Assembly (NCBI GenBank): GCA_947167455.1
Contig: CAMVIB010000014.1
Location: 1 to 62,368 of the forward strand
From: an uncultured Prevotellaceae bacterium
GTDB taxonomy: Bacteria > Bacteroidota > Bacteroidia > Bacteroidales > Bacteroidaceae
Reading direction: 5' to 3'
DNA length: 62,368 nt
In this document: in pieces, positions 34,624 to 43,910 of the stretch
Layout: every line of letters starts with the position of its first letter
Position numbering within the stretch: the stretch's first letter is position 1
Made by a program: the position numbers and the translations under genes
Notes under the pieces: generated by a model
Seen by the model: the letters and a program-made list of their open reading frames with translations, nothing else
The model's database searches: none
Told to the model about the DNA's origin: nothing

Positions 34624-35523
34624 ATGAAAAAGATTCGCGCAGCCGTAGTAGGTTACGGCAACATCGGACGCTACGCCATCGAGGCTCTCGCAGCCGCCCC
34701 CGACATGGAAATAGCAGGCATCGTGCGCCGTCGCGGAGCAGAAGACTGCCCCAAGGAACTCGAAGGCTACAAAGTGGTTAAGGACATCCGCGAACTCGAC
34801 GACGTGGATGTGGCCATCCTCGCCACGCCCACGCGCAGCGTGGAGGCATACGCCAAGGACATCCTCGCCCTGGGCATCAACACCGTCGATTCGTTCGACA
34901 TACACACACAGATCGTGGACCTGAGACGTTCGCTCGACGCCGCTGCCAAGGCCGGAAAGGCCGTGAGCATCATCAGCGCAGGATGGGACCCGGGTTCCGA
35001 CAGCGTGGTGCGCACGCTCATGGAGAGCCTCGCGCCAAAGGGCGTGAGCTACACCAACTTCGGCCCCGGCCGCTCCATGGGTCACAGCGTGGCCGTGCGC
35101 GCCATCAAAGGCGTGCGCGACGCACTGAGCGTCACCATCCCCTTAGGCACCGGCATACATCGCCGCATGGTGTATGTGGAGCTGGAGGAGGGTGCCGACT
35201 TCGCCGCCGTCAAGCAGGCCATACTCACCGACCCCTACTTCGTCAACGACGAGACCCACGTGCAGCAGGTGGCATGCGTGGATGACCTCAACGACGTGGG
35301 CCACGGCGTGAACCTCGTGCGCAAGGGAGTGAGCGGACAGACCCACAACCAGCTCTTCGAGTTCAACATGAAGATCAACAACCCCGCCCTCACGGCACAG
35401 GTGCTCGTCAACGTGGCGCGCGCATCCATGCGCCAGCAGCCCGGGTGCTACACCATGATAGAGATACCCGTCATCGACTACCTGCCCGGCGACCGCGAGC
35501 AGATCATAGGACACCTTGTCTGA
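34624..35523 (+). CDS. meso-Diaminopimelate dehydrogenase
   Basis: The 299-residue NADP-dependent enzyme aminates tetrahydrodipicolinate directly to meso-diaminopimelate, a one-step route to lysine and peptidoglycan precursors. The nucleotide-binding motif VVGYGNIGRYAIEAL is at the N-terminus, and the family segments SAGWDPGSDSVVR and FGPGRSMGHSVAVRAIKG are present. It is 66 bases after the aldo/keto reductase gene and is followed by a 235-base gap before the toxin-antitoxin pair. Confidence 0.95.
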   Translation: MKKIRAAVVGYGNIGRYAIEALAAAPDMEIAGIVRRRGAEDCPKELEGYKVVKDIRELDDVDVAILATPTRSVEAYAKDILALGINTVDSFDIHTQIVDLRRSLDAAAKAGKAVSIISAGWDPGSDSVVRTLMESLAPKGVSYTNFGPGRSMGHSVAVRAIKGVRDALSVTIPLGTGIHRRMVYVELEEGADFAAVKQAILTDPYFVNDETHVQQVACVDDLNDVGHGVNLVRKGVSGQTHNQLFEFNMKINNPALTAQVLVNVARASMRQQPGCYTMIEIPVIDYLPGDREQIIGHLV

Positions 35524-35706
35524 GGACATTACTCAGAGACACGGCAAAACTATATCTCGCCACGGACTGACCGGCTCGTCATGTCGCAGCAGCTTGTGGC
35601 TGCCCCTGACGGACAAATACCATCATCTCTGCCTAAGCCACCCTCACCCGGGTGTGTGATTAGGCAGAGATTTGCTGTTTATTCGTAAATAATGATTCGA
35701 TTTTTT

Positions 35707-35735
35707 GCGAATGCGGGAGAAAAGACGTACTTTTG
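35707..35735 (+). promoter_or_regulatory. Promoter of higBA
   Basis: TTG ending at 35707 and TACTTTTG at 35728-35735 are separated by 20 bases, close to consensus; the toxin start follows 23 bases later. Autoregulation by HigA would be expected here but no operator was identified. Confidence 0.65.
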
Positions 35736-35758
35736 CACGCGGATTATGACAAGGACAC

Positions 35759-36076
35759 ATGCAGGTAACATTCAGCGAGACCTATCTTGAAGAACTCTAC
35801 ACCAAAGGCAAGGCCAGCGATAAGAAGCATAGGTTTCAGCCTCAGGTGGTGAGGGGCTACCAGAAAGCTGTCAAGTTCCTCGTTCAGGCTTCGAGGCTTG
35901 AGGACTTGTTTCCTTTCAGGTCGTTAAACCTGGAAGCCCTTAGCGGCGACAAGGATGGGCGTTTCTCCATAAGAGCCAACGACCAATATCGTGTGGAATT
36001 CACTGTTACAGAAAACACGGAAGCTACAACGGTGACAGTCTGCAACGTCCTGGACTTATCCAACCACTACAAATGA
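35759..36076 (+). CDS. HigB toxin (RelE/ParE superfamily)
   Basis: The 105-residue protein fits HigB: a ribosome-dependent endoribonuclease of the RelE fold. Residues KHRFQPQVVRGYQKAV near the N-terminus and the segment LNLEALSGDKDGRFSIRANDQYRVEF, with the conserved RxxxQYR pattern, are typical. It is the upstream gene of the pair, which is the usual HigBA order. It overlaps higA by four bases. Confidence 0.9.
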   Translation: MQVTFSETYLEELYTKGKASDKKHRFQPQVVRGYQKAVKFLVQASRLEDLFPFRSLNLEALSGDKDGRFSIRANDQYRVEFTVTENTEATTVTVCNVLDLSNHYK

Positions 36077-36432
36077 CCATAAATGACATGACGCAAAGAA
36101 ACACCGCAAACTCGACATCCTCGGCCAACAACATGATGTCATCCGAACTGATTCATCCTGGCGAGATGATAAAGGACGAGCTTCAGGCTCGGGGGCTCAC
36201 CCAGAAGGAGCTGGCACAGCAGATGGGGGTCTCATATACCGTATTCAACGAGATTCTCAACGGCAAGCGACCCGTGACCACAGAGTATGCCTTGCTCTTG
36301 GAGGCCATACTCGGCACCAGTGCCACAATCTGGTTGGGGTTGCAGGCCGACTACAATATGCAGAAGACACGCCAGGACAAGGCTTTCATGCGTCGGCTGA
36401 ATGCACTGCGCAAATATGCTGCCGTGCTATGA
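36073..36432 (+). CDS. HigA antitoxin (XRE family)
   Basis: The 119-residue protein contains an HTH_XRE domain beginning at LIHPGEMIKDELQARGLTQ, a HigA hallmark, with recognition region GVSYTVFNEILNGKRPVTTE. It would neutralise HigB and repress the operon. The start at 36073 overlaps the higB stop (ATGA). A later start at 36133 or so (MSSELIHPGE) would give the more usual length and cannot be excluded. Confidence 0.9.
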   Translation: MTINDMTQRNTANSTSSANNMMSSELIHPGEMIKDELQARGLTQKELAQQMGVSYTVFNEILNGKRPVTTEYALLLEAILGTSATIWLGLQADYNMQKTRQDKAFMRRLNALRKYAAVL

Positions 36433-36493
36433 GCTAACGCAAGACAACATGTATTTTTTTCACATATTAGGTGACTATTGTCGGGAAAAGAGC

Positions 36494-36501
36494 TACCTTT
36501 G
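36494..36501 (+). promoter_or_regulatory. Promoter core of ychF
   Basis: TACCTTTG lies 27 bases before the ychF start, and rules out the in-frame extension from 36478. Confidence 0.6.
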
Positions 36502-36528
36502 CGCCCGATACAAATACTACAAGACAAC

Positions 36529-37632
36529 ATGGCATTAAAAGCAGGAATCGTAGGCCTACCCAACGTGGGCAAATCCACTCTCTTCAACTGCCTCTCCAGC
36601 GCTAAGGCGCAGGCAGCAAACTTCCCCTTCTGCACCATCGACGCACAGATGGGGCAAATCACCGTTCCCGACGAGCGACTCACGAAGCTCGCCGAGATAG
36701 TACACCCAGGACGCATAGTGCCCGCCACGTGCGAGATAGTAGATATCGCCGGACTCGTCAAAGGCGCCAGCAAGGGCGAGGGCCTCGGCAACCAGTTCCT
36801 GGGCAACATACGCGAGTGCGACGCCATCATACACGTGCTGCGCTGCTTCGACGACACCAACATCGTACACGTCGATGGCAGCGTCAACCCCGTGCGCGAC
36901 AAGGAAATCATCGACACCGAGCTGCAGCTCAAGGACCTGGAGACCGTGGAGGCACGCATGGCGCGCGTGGAGAAACAGGCCCGTGTGGGCGGTGACAAGC
37001 AGGCCAAGGTGGAGCTCGGTGTGCTCGAGGCATACAAGGCAGCCCTCGTCGAGGGACGCAGCGCGCGCACCGTGACCTTCGACACCGACGACGAGGTGGC
37101 CGCCGCAAAGAACCTCTTCCTGCTCACCACCAAGCCCGTGCTCTATGTGTGCAACGTCGATGACGCATCGGCAGCCAACGGCAACGCCTACGTCGAAGCC
37201 GTGCGCCAGGCCACGGCGGGCGAGGATGCCGCACTGCTCATCATCAGCGCCCAGACAGAGGCCGACATCGCCGAGCTGGAGAGCTACGAGGAGAAACAGA
37301 TGTTCCTCGAGGACATGGGCCTGAAGGAGAGCGGCTGCGACCGCCTCATCAAGGCCATATACTCGCTGCTGGGCCTGCAGACGTTCATCACCGCCGGCGA
37401 GATGGAGGTCAAGGCCTGGACGTTCCGCCGGGGGTGGAAGGCCCCGCAGTGTGCCGGCGTCATACATACCGACTTCGAGAAGGGCTTCATCCGCGCCGAG
37501 GTCATCAAGTATGACGACTACATCCACTATGGCTCCGAGGCCGCCGTGCGCGAGGCCGGCAAGATGGGCGTCGAGGGCAAGGACTATGTCGTTCAAGACG
37601 GCGACATCATGCATTTCAGGTTTAACGTTTAG
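36529..37632 (+). CDS. Obg-like ATPase YchF
   Basis: The 367-residue translation factor family P-loop protein binds ATP rather than GTP because of its altered G4 motif (here NVDD, in YVCNVDDAS). The G1 motif GLPNVGKST is at about 8-16, a DIAGLVKGASKGEGLGNQFL segment follows, and the C-terminal TGS domain ends the protein. It binds the ribosome and influences translation and stress responses. The start at 36529 gives the standard MALKAGIVGLPNVG. Confidence 0.95.
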   Translation: MALKAGIVGLPNVGKSTLFNCLSSAKAQAANFPFCTIDAQMGQITVPDERLTKLAEIVHPGRIVPATCEIVDIAGLVKGASKGEGLGNQFLGNIRECDAIIHVLRCFDDTNIVHVDGSVNPVRDKEIIDTELQLKDLETVEARMARVEKQARVGGDKQAKVELGVLEAYKAALVEGRSARTVTFDTDDEVAAAKNLFLLTTKPVLYVCNVDDASAANGNAYVEAVRQATAGEDAALLIISAQTEADIAELESYEEKQMFLEDMGLKESGCDRLIKAIYSLLGLQTFITAGEMEVKAWTFRRGWKAPQCAGVIHTDFEKGFIRAEVIKYDDYIHYGSEAAVREAGKMGVEGKDYVVQDGDIMHFRFNV

Positions 37633-37637
37633 AAGCC

Positions 37638-38477
37638 ATGATAAGTTTATTCATCCACTGGAACCCCGACCCTATAGCCTTCACGCTGGGGCCGATGGCC
37701 GTACGCTGGTACTCGCTGTGCTGGTGCCTGGGCCTGCTTAGTGTTTTCCTTCTCGAGGCCAAGATCTTCAAGGAGCAGAACATCCCCGACGAGAAGTTCG
37801 AGCCGCTGTTCATCTACTCATTCCTCGGCATACTCATCGGAGCGCGCTTGGGGCATTGCCTCTTCTACGAGCCCGACTACTTCCTCTCCTCCGGCAAACA
37901 TTTCGTTGAGATGTTCCTGCCCATACGCTTCATGGCCGACGGCTCGTGGAAGTTCATAGGCTACACCGGACTGGCCAGCCACGGCGGCACGCTGATGTTC
38001 ATCTTCGCCCTGTGGCTCTACTCGCGACGCATGAAGGTGCCGTTCCTCACCGTCATCGACAACATAGGCATCGTCACGCCGCTCTGCGCCGCCGCCATAC
38101 GCATGGGCAACCTCATGAACAGCGAGATCATAGGCAAGCCCACCGATGTGCCTTGGGCATTCGTCTTCGAGCAGGTAGATACGCTGCCGCGCCACCCCGG
38201 ACAGCTCTACGAGGCGCTGGCATACATCTGCTTCTTCGTCGTGGGATGGCTCATCTATCGCCGCCACCCGGAGCGTGTAGGCACCGGCTACTTCTTCGGG
38301 CTGTGCATATTCCTCATCTTCACCTTCCGCTTCTTCATCGAATACACCAAGGAGGTACAGGTATCGTTCGAGAACGGCATGCTCTTCAACATGGGTCAGC
38401 TGCTGTCAGTGCCCTTCATCATCGTGGGCGGCTACTGGGTGTGGCGCGGCGCCAGGACGGCCAGCACCAAGCCATAA
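37638..38477 (+). CDS. Prolipoprotein diacylglyceryl transferase
   Basis: The 279-residue inner-membrane enzyme attaches diacylglycerol to the lipobox cysteine of lipoproteins. It has about seven hydrophobic segments. The signature is recognisable in GARLGHCLFYEPDYF and the region AAIRMGNLMNSEIIGKPTD, with HPGQLYEAL downstream. It starts five bases after ychF, so the two are probably co-transcribed. Several lipoproteins in this window would be its substrates. Confidence 0.95.
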   Translation: MISLFIHWNPDPIAFTLGPMAVRWYSLCWCLGLLSVFLLEAKIFKEQNIPDEKFEPLFIYSFLGILIGARLGHCLFYEPDYFLSSGKHFVEMFLPIRFMADGSWKFIGYTGLASHGGTLMFIFALWLYSRRMKVPFLTVIDNIGIVTPLCAAAIRMGNLMNSEIIGKPTDVPWAFVFEQVDTLPRHPGQLYEALAYICFFVVGWLIYRRHPERVGTGYFFGLCIFLIFTFRFFIEYTKEVQVSFENGMLFNMGQLLSVPFIIVGGYWVWRGARTASTKP

Positions 38478-38650
38478 GCCCTGCGCCCCATCCCAAAACA
38501 ACAGCACCCATCCCATCCCCAAAAGAACAGACCCCATTCCATCCCAAAAGAACAGACCCCATTCCATCCCCAAAGCCCCCCACCGGGTCCCAAAGCATTA
38601 ATATGTTCCGTATGCCGCCGTACCACGGCGGCCCCATCACCCCCAAAGCC
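38478..38650. repeat. C-rich imperfect tandem repeats and palindrome
   Basis: About three imperfect copies of a CCCATTCCATCCCCAAAAGAA-type unit at 38500-38580, then the palindrome CCGCCGTACCACGGCGG at 38615-38631, also found before the aldo/keto reductase. In both places a short reading frame containing PPYHGGP leads into the gene. No protein is supported. Confidence 0.65.
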
Positions 38651-39667
38651 ATGAACAAGAAACATCTCCTCATCGCACTTGCCATCACACTTGCCACCCT
38701 GCCCACAGGGGCACAGTCGCTCAAGGACGACCTCAAACAGAACACACATCTTGGCGGCTACGTCATCGCCAAGGGCAATGCCACCACACGAGACGATGCT
38801 GAGAAGAAAGCCGACATGGGTCTGCGCCTCGTGCGTCTGTACATCGACAGCCGTCTTGGCGACTTCGCCATGAAACTGCAGATGCAGGTCAACGGCAACA
38901 CCAACAGCATCAACGGCCCGCGGCTCGTAGATGCATGGGTAGAATGGCAGCACTGGACAGAGATGCGCGTCAAGGTGGGCCAGTTCAAGCGCCCCTTCAC
39001 CTTCGAGAATCCCATGCACCCATGGCTGCTGGGCAGGGGCACCTACTCGCAGCTGGCCGACCGCCTGGCGGGCTTCAGCGACCGCACGGGCGAACATGCC
39101 AGCAACGGCCGCGACTTCGGACTTCAGCTGCAGGGCGACCTCTTCAAGTCGAGCATCGACGGCCACCGATGGCTGCACTATCAGGCCGGCGTCTTCACCG
39201 GTCAGGGCATCAACGTTATGGACAAGAACACCCGCAAAGACCTCATCGGCGGCTTGTGGGTGGCACCCGTCAAAGAGCTGCAGGTGGGCATCTTCGGCTG
39301 GACGGGCAACTATGTTGACAACAACAAGCAGACCCACGAGCGGCGGCGCTATGCCATTGGTGCCAACTACAACGACAGATGGATGGCGCGAGCCGAGTTT
39401 GCCGTAGATAACGCCGACGGCAAGGCCGACGCGTGGTATGCCATCGTGGGCACGCCGTCGTGGCACCGCACACGACTCTTCGCACATTACGACGTGTATC
39501 GCGAAGCCAAGAGCTGGGACAATGCCAAAAGCTTCTACGGACTCTCGGTGCAGCACACGCCGCACCCCAACCTTATGGTGCAGGCCAACTGGGCTTTTGC
39601 CGACGACCGCACGGCCACAGACAGCCACTACCACAACGTTGACGTGCAGTGCTACTGGCGATTCTGA
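38651..39667 (+). CDS. Phosphate-selective porin OprO/OprP family protein
   Basis: The 338-residue protein has a signal peptide (MNKKHLLIALAITLATLPTGAQ) followed by alternating beta strands and ends in aromatic F (VQCYWRF), as outer-membrane beta barrels do. The segments DAWVEWQHWTEMRVKVGQFKRPFTFENP and YAIGANYNDRWMARAEF match OprO/OprP-like porins of Bacteroidetes. The substrate is unknown; the family name does not prove phosphate transport. The start at 38651 excludes the palindromic upstream frame. Confidence 0.85.
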   Translation: MNKKHLLIALAITLATLPTGAQSLKDDLKQNTHLGGYVIAKGNATTRDDAEKKADMGLRLVRLYIDSRLGDFAMKLQMQVNGNTNSINGPRLVDAWVEWQHWTEMRVKVGQFKRPFTFENPMHPWLLGRGTYSQLADRLAGFSDRTGEHASNGRDFGLQLQGDLFKSSIDGHRWLHYQAGVFTGQGINVMDKNTRKDLIGGLWVAPVKELQVGIFGWTGNYVDNNKQTHERRRYAIGANYNDRWMARAEFAVDNADGKADAWYAIVGTPSWHRTRLFAHYDVYREAKSWDNAKSFYGLSVQHTPHPNLMVQANWAFADDRTATDSHYHNVDVQCYWRF

Positions 39668-39728
39668 AGCATGACAATTGTAATATTAAGGTATGCCAAC
39701 CTAAGGTGTATCCTAAACTATAAGCATA

Positions 39729-41258
39729 ATGGCTAATACCAACAGCTTCTCGCAGACTGGCGTGCAAGTGCAGACACAAGTGCAGACACTCACGCCGCAA
39801 CAGTTACTCGTAGCTCACCTAACAGAGATGCCCATCGAGGCACTGGCAGAACGCATCGATATCGAGTTGAAAGAGAACCCTACCCTCGAGCGCGACACCT
39901 CTCATGACGAGTACGGCGATAGGGTAGGGGAGGAGGACCCGACGGCTGACAACTACAACAACGAGGGCACACTCGACGACCTCAACCCCGATGACAGGTC
40001 ACTCGGCGATTTCTCCGGCGAGTCAACATCACTCGCCGACTACAGCAGCCCCGATGACGTGCCCGACAACCTACCCACGGCCTCGCGAAGAGGAGTCATA
40101 GACGCCATCGACGGCGAGACACGCTCATTCTACGACCAGCTGGAAGAACAGATAGGACTCTTCGACCTCAACGACCACGAGCGCGAGCTGCTACGCTACA
40201 TCATTGGCTCGCTCGACGACGACGGTCTGCTGCGCATCTCACTGACACAAATCAAGGACGAGCTTGAGGTCTATCACAACATACCGACGTCAGAAGAAGA
40301 GCTGGAGCGTATGCTGCACGTGCTGCAGAACTTCGAGCCCGCCGGCATAGGGGCACGCACTCTGCAGGAATGCCTAATCCTTCAGGTAAAACATGCCCCC
40401 GACCGCAACTCACCTGCCAAACAGCTGCTGCTGCGCCTCCTCAATGAGAGTTTCGACCTTCTCATGCTGGGCAGGTGGGACAAGATACGTGCACGCTTCC
40501 ACATCGACGACAGCACGACATCGCGACTGCAACACGAAGTGCGACGCCTAAACCCGCGCCCCGGCAGCTCCATGGGTGAGACCGTGGGGCGCAACCTCCA
40601 GCAGATAACTCCCGACTTCATCGTAGAGACAGACCCCTACGGCAACATCACCATGACCCTCAACCAGCGGGGCGTGCCGCCATTGGTGGTGAGCACCGAC
40701 GACGAACGCCTTCTGCGCGAGCTCGAACAGCAACGCTCCACAGAGATGAGCCGCAGCGAGCGAGAGGGGCTGACATATATCCGCGAGCGTGTGGAGAAAG
40801 CACAGGGCTTCATCGACGCACTGGAGCAGCGACGACGCACACTCACCACCACCATGCAAGCCATCATACACCTGCAGAGACCCTTCTTCGAGAGTGGCGA
40901 CGAGACACAGCTACGCCCTATGACCCTCGACGACGTGGCGCAGCTCACAGGCCTCCACTTCTCAACCATCAGCCGCGTGTCAAACAGCAAATGGGTGGAG
41001 ACATCGTTCGGCATCTTCCCGCTGAAATGGTTCTTCACATCGGCAGCACGCAAAGACGGTGACGACGTCAGCATACGCGAGATAAAAGCAACACTCACAG
41101 AGATTGTCAACGGTGAGGACAAACGTCAGCCATACTCCGACGACACCCTCACCGAGATGTTGCGACAACGCGGCTACGATGTGGCACGACGCACAGTGGC
41201 CAAGTACCGCACCGCACTCAACATCCCCGTAGCACGTCTGCGCAAACAGTTCAAATAG
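39729..41258 (+). CDS. RNA polymerase sigma-54 factor
   Basis: The 509-residue protein has the Gln-rich region I at its N-terminus (SQTGVQVQTQVQTLTPQQLL), an acidic region II (about 50-110), the core-binding domain and the C-terminal DNA-binding parts, ending in the RpoN box ARRTVAKYR (about 484-492). Sigma-54 needs enhancer-binding ATPases to open promoters; none is encoded in the window. It is 61 bases after the porin and 4 before the PAP2-like gene. Confidence 0.95.
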   Translation: MANTNSFSQTGVQVQTQVQTLTPQQLLVAHLTEMPIEALAERIDIELKENPTLERDTSHDEYGDRVGEEDPTADNYNNEGTLDDLNPDDRSLGDFSGESTSLADYSSPDDVPDNLPTASRRGVIDAIDGETRSFYDQLEEQIGLFDLNDHERELLRYIIGSLDDDGLLRISLTQIKDELEVYHNIPTSEEELERMLHVLQNFEPAGIGARTLQECLILQVKHAPDRNSPAKQLLLRLLNESFDLLMLGRWDKIRARFHIDDSTTSRLQHEVRRLNPRPGSSMGETVGRNLQQITPDFIVETDPYGNITMTLNQRGVPPLVVSTDDERLLRELEQQRSTEMSRSEREGLTYIRERVEKAQGFIDALEQRRRTLTTTMQAIIHLQRPFFESGDETQLRPMTLDDVAQLTGLHFSTISRVSNSKWVETSFGIFPLKWFFTSAARKDGDDVSIREIKATLTEIVNGEDKRQPYSDDTLTEMLRQRGYDVARRTVAKYRTALNIPVARLRKQFK

Positions 41259-41262
41259 CATT

Positions 41263-41877
41263 ATGCGTAACATTCTCATCATTGCCCGTTGGCTTTCCGG
41301 CATCTTCAGGCCGCAATACTTCACCGTGCTTGGCTTCGCCGTGCTCTTCCTCTTCACGTACATGAACATGCTGCCATGGCAGTACAAATGCTCCGTGCTC
41401 GCACTCGTGCTCTTCGGCACTGTGCTGCTGCCACGCTGGACGGTGTTCTTCTGGCGACGTATGAGCGGCATGGAGCTGCACCACCTCCGATTCCGCAAGA
41501 ACCGCTTCTTCCCGTACCTCATCTGGATCTGCTACTACATCTTCACGCTGCACATACTGAGCCGCTTCCACCTGCCGACATACATGAGCGGAATCATCAT
41601 CGCAGCAATCATAATCCAGGTGGCATGCGCCTTCGTAAACCTCTTCTGGAAGATTTCAACACACTCGGCAGGCGCTGGCGGCGTATGCGGCGCACTTGTG
41701 GCATTTGCCATCATCTTCACCTTCAACCCCCTGCCATGGCTATGCCTGTGCATCTTCATCTCTGGACTCGTAGGCACAAGCCGCATGCTGCTGCGACAGC
41801 ACTCACTGGCACAGGTCGTGGCAGGCTCACTACTGGGCTTCGTACTGGGCTTCGTGGGCATAATCATACCATGGTAG
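41263..41877 (+). CDS. PAP2-like membrane phosphatase
   Basis: The 204-residue protein has about five hydrophobic segments. The motif pair STHSAGAGG and SRMLLRQHSLAQVVAGSLLG resembles the second and third PAP2 motifs (SxxxxH and SRxxxxxHxxxDxxxG), but the aspartate of the latter is replaced and the first motif is not clear, so the activity is uncertain. It begins four bases after rpoN. Confidence 0.75.
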   Translation: MRNILIIARWLSGIFRPQYFTVLGFAVLFLFTYMNMLPWQYKCSVLALVLFGTVLLPRWTVFFWRRMSGMELHHLRFRKNRFFPYLIWICYYIFTLHILSRFHLPTYMSGIIIAAIIIQVACAFVNLFWKISTHSAGAGGVCGALVAFAIIFTFNPLPWLCLCIFISGLVGTSRMLLRQHSLAQVVAGSLLGFVLGFVGIIIPW

Positions 41878-41954
41878 AGACATCATACAGGCAATATCTG
41901 CACGATAAAGACTATCTTTTCGGCAATTCCTTTCACAGATTGCAATTTTTTCAC

Positions 41955-41962
41955 TAATTTTG
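41955..41962 (+). promoter_or_regulatory. Promoter core of metK
   Basis: TAATTTTG lies 46 bases before the metK start. No SAM riboswitch or other leader structure was recognised in the 130-base gap. Confidence 0.55.
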
Positions 41963-42007
41963 CGCCCTCGATTACCACAACGATTTATTTAAATAAACAT
42001 CATCATC

Positions 42008-43306
42008 ATGCCATATCTCTTCACCTCTGAATCCGTCAGCGAAGGCCATCCCGACAAGGTGGCCGACCAAATCAGCGATGCCGTTCTCGACAACCTCCTG
42101 GCTTTCGACCCACAGAGCAAAGTGGCCTGCGAGACACTCGTCACCACCGGTCAGGTGGTGCTGGCAGGCGAAGTCAAGTCACAAGCATATATCGACCTGC
42201 CCGAGGTGGCACGTAACACCATACGCCGCATAGGCTACACAAAGGCAGAATACATGTTCGAGGCCAACTCATGCGGTGTGCTCTCGGCTATCCATGAACA
42301 GAGTCCCGACATCAGCCGTGGCGTAGAACGCGACAACCCCATGTCGCAGGGTGCCGGCGACCAAGGCATGATGTTCGGCTATGCCACCAATGAGACAGAG
42401 AACTACATGCCCCTGGCACTCGACCTGGCCCATCACATACTCATCACACTGGCAGACATACGCCGCGAGGGTCGCGAGATGACATATCTACGCCCCGACG
42501 CCAAGAGCCAGGTGACGATAGAATACGACGACAACGGCCACCCCACACGCATAGACACCATCGTCATCTCAACCCAACACGACGACTTCATAAAGCCCTT
42601 CGACGGAAACCAGGCCGAAGCCGACCAACGCATGCTCGACCAGATCCGCCGAGACGTCAGGCAGATTCTCATACCACGCGTCATCGAGGAGATTCACAAT
42701 CCCGAGGTGAGGGCGCTCTTCAACGACGACATCAAGTACCACGTCAACCCCACCGGCAAGTTCGTCATCGGCGGACCGCACGGAGACACGGGCCTCACGG
42801 GACGCAAGATCATCGTTGACACCTACGGCGGACGCGGAGCACACGGCGGAGGAGCCTTCTCGGGAAAAGACCCGTCAAAGGTCGATCGCTCGGCAGCATA
42901 CGCCGCACGCCACATCGCCAAGAACATGGTGGCAGCAGGAGTGGCAGACGAGATGCTCGTGCAGCTGTCATACGCCATCGGAGTGGCAGAACCCGTGAGC
43001 ATATATGTTGACACCTACGGCACAAGCCACGTCAACCTCACCGACGGACAGATAGCAGAACGCATCAAGCAACTCTTCGACCTCAGACCACGAGCCATTG
43101 AGGAACGCCTGAAGCTGCGACAGCCCATCTACGAGGAGACAGCAGCCTACGGACACATGGGGCGCACACCACAGCGCAAGGTGAAGACCTTCCACAGCCA
43201 TTACATGCCCGATGTCACCCTCGACGTGGAACTCTTCACGTGGGAGAAGCTCGACTATATCGACACCATACGCCAGTCCATGAAAGACAACTTCACCGAC
43301 AAATGA
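42008..43306 (+). CDS. S-adenosylmethionine synthetase
   Basis: The 432-residue enzyme makes AdoMet from methionine and ATP. The ATP motif [12 protein letters not shown] (about 117-128) and the phosphate loop [19 protein letters not shown] (about 279-297) are intact. It is somewhat longer than E. coli MetK (384), as is usual in Bacteroidetes. Its stop overlaps the next start by four bases. Confidence 0.97.
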   Translation: MPYLFTSESVSEGHPDKVADQISDAVLDNLLAFDPQSKVACETLVTTGQVVLAGEVKSQAYIDLPEVARNTIRRIGYTKAEYMFEANSCGVLSAIHEQSPDISRGVERDNPMSQGAGDQGMMFGYATNETENYMPLALDLAHHILITLADIRREGREMTYLRPDAKSQVTIEYDDNGHPTRIDTIVISTQHDDFIKPFDGNQAEADQRMLDQIRRDVRQILIPRVIEEIHNPEVRALFNDDIKYHVNPTGKFVIGGPHGDTGLTGRKIIVDTYGGRGAHGGGAFSGKDPSKVDRSAAYAARHIAKNMVAAGVADEMLVQLSYAIGVAEPVSIYVDTYGTSHVNLTDGQIAERIKQLFDLRPRAIEERLKLRQPIYEETAAYGHMGRTPQRKVKTFHSHYMPDVTLDVELFTWEKLDYIDTIRQSMKDNFTDK

Positions 43307-43878
43307 GGATAGCAGTATATTGCGCATCAAGCACCAAGATACACCCCGACTACTTACATGCTGCCGCCGAACTCAGCACTCTCATGGCGAAGCAGAGAAT
43401 AGGGCTCATCAACGGAGCCGGCAACATGGGCCTCATGGCAGCCACCAGCAATGCCGCCCTGGCTGCGGGAGGTGAGGTGACAGGCGTCATACCAACGTTC
43501 ATGGTTGAGAACGGCTGGCATCACACCGGCCTCACACGTCTCATAGAGACCGCCGACATGCACCAACGCAAGCAGACCATCGCCGACCTCTCCGACGGAT
43601 GCATAGCCCTGCCTGGCGGCTGCGGCACGATCGAAGAGCTGATGGAAATCATCACATGGAAGCAGCTCGGCATATATCTCAAGCCCATCGTAATCCTTAA
43701 CCTACGCGGCTACTACGACCCCCTGCTGCAACAGCTGCAACGCGGCATCGACGAGCACTTCATGGGTCCCCTACACGCCAAGATATGGCGTGTGGCCTCG
43801 ACACCACAAGAGGCTCTCGACCTCGCACTCTCAACACCACTATGGGATCCCAGCTTAGGCAAGCTGGCAGCCATCTGA
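43303..43878 (+). CDS. LOG family protein (TIGR00730)
   Basis: The 191-residue Rossmann protein has the family motif [20 protein letters not shown] (about 101-120) and the N-terminal VYCASS with GAGNMGLM. Family members hydrolyse nucleoside 5'-monophosphates to free base and ribose-5-phosphate; in plants this activates cytokinins, and in bacteria the role is nucleotide turnover. The start overlaps the metK stop (ATGA), so the genes are coupled. Confidence 0.92.
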   Translation: MRIAVYCASSTKIHPDYLHAAAELSTLMAKQRIGLINGAGNMGLMAATSNAALAAGGEVTGVIPTFMVENGWHHTGLTRLIETADMHQRKQTIADLSDGCIALPGGCGTIEELMEIITWKQLGIYLKPIVILNLRGYYDPLLQQLQRGIDEHFMGPLHAKIWRVASTPQEALDLALSTPLWDPSLGKLAAI

Positions 43879-43910
43879 CAGCAACAGCCATTTCGCACCA
43901 CGAAACACCC

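Noticed and set aside
41878..42007. SAM riboswitch before metK
   Set aside because: The leader is short and AT-rich with no recognisable SAM aptamer; a plain promoter explains it.
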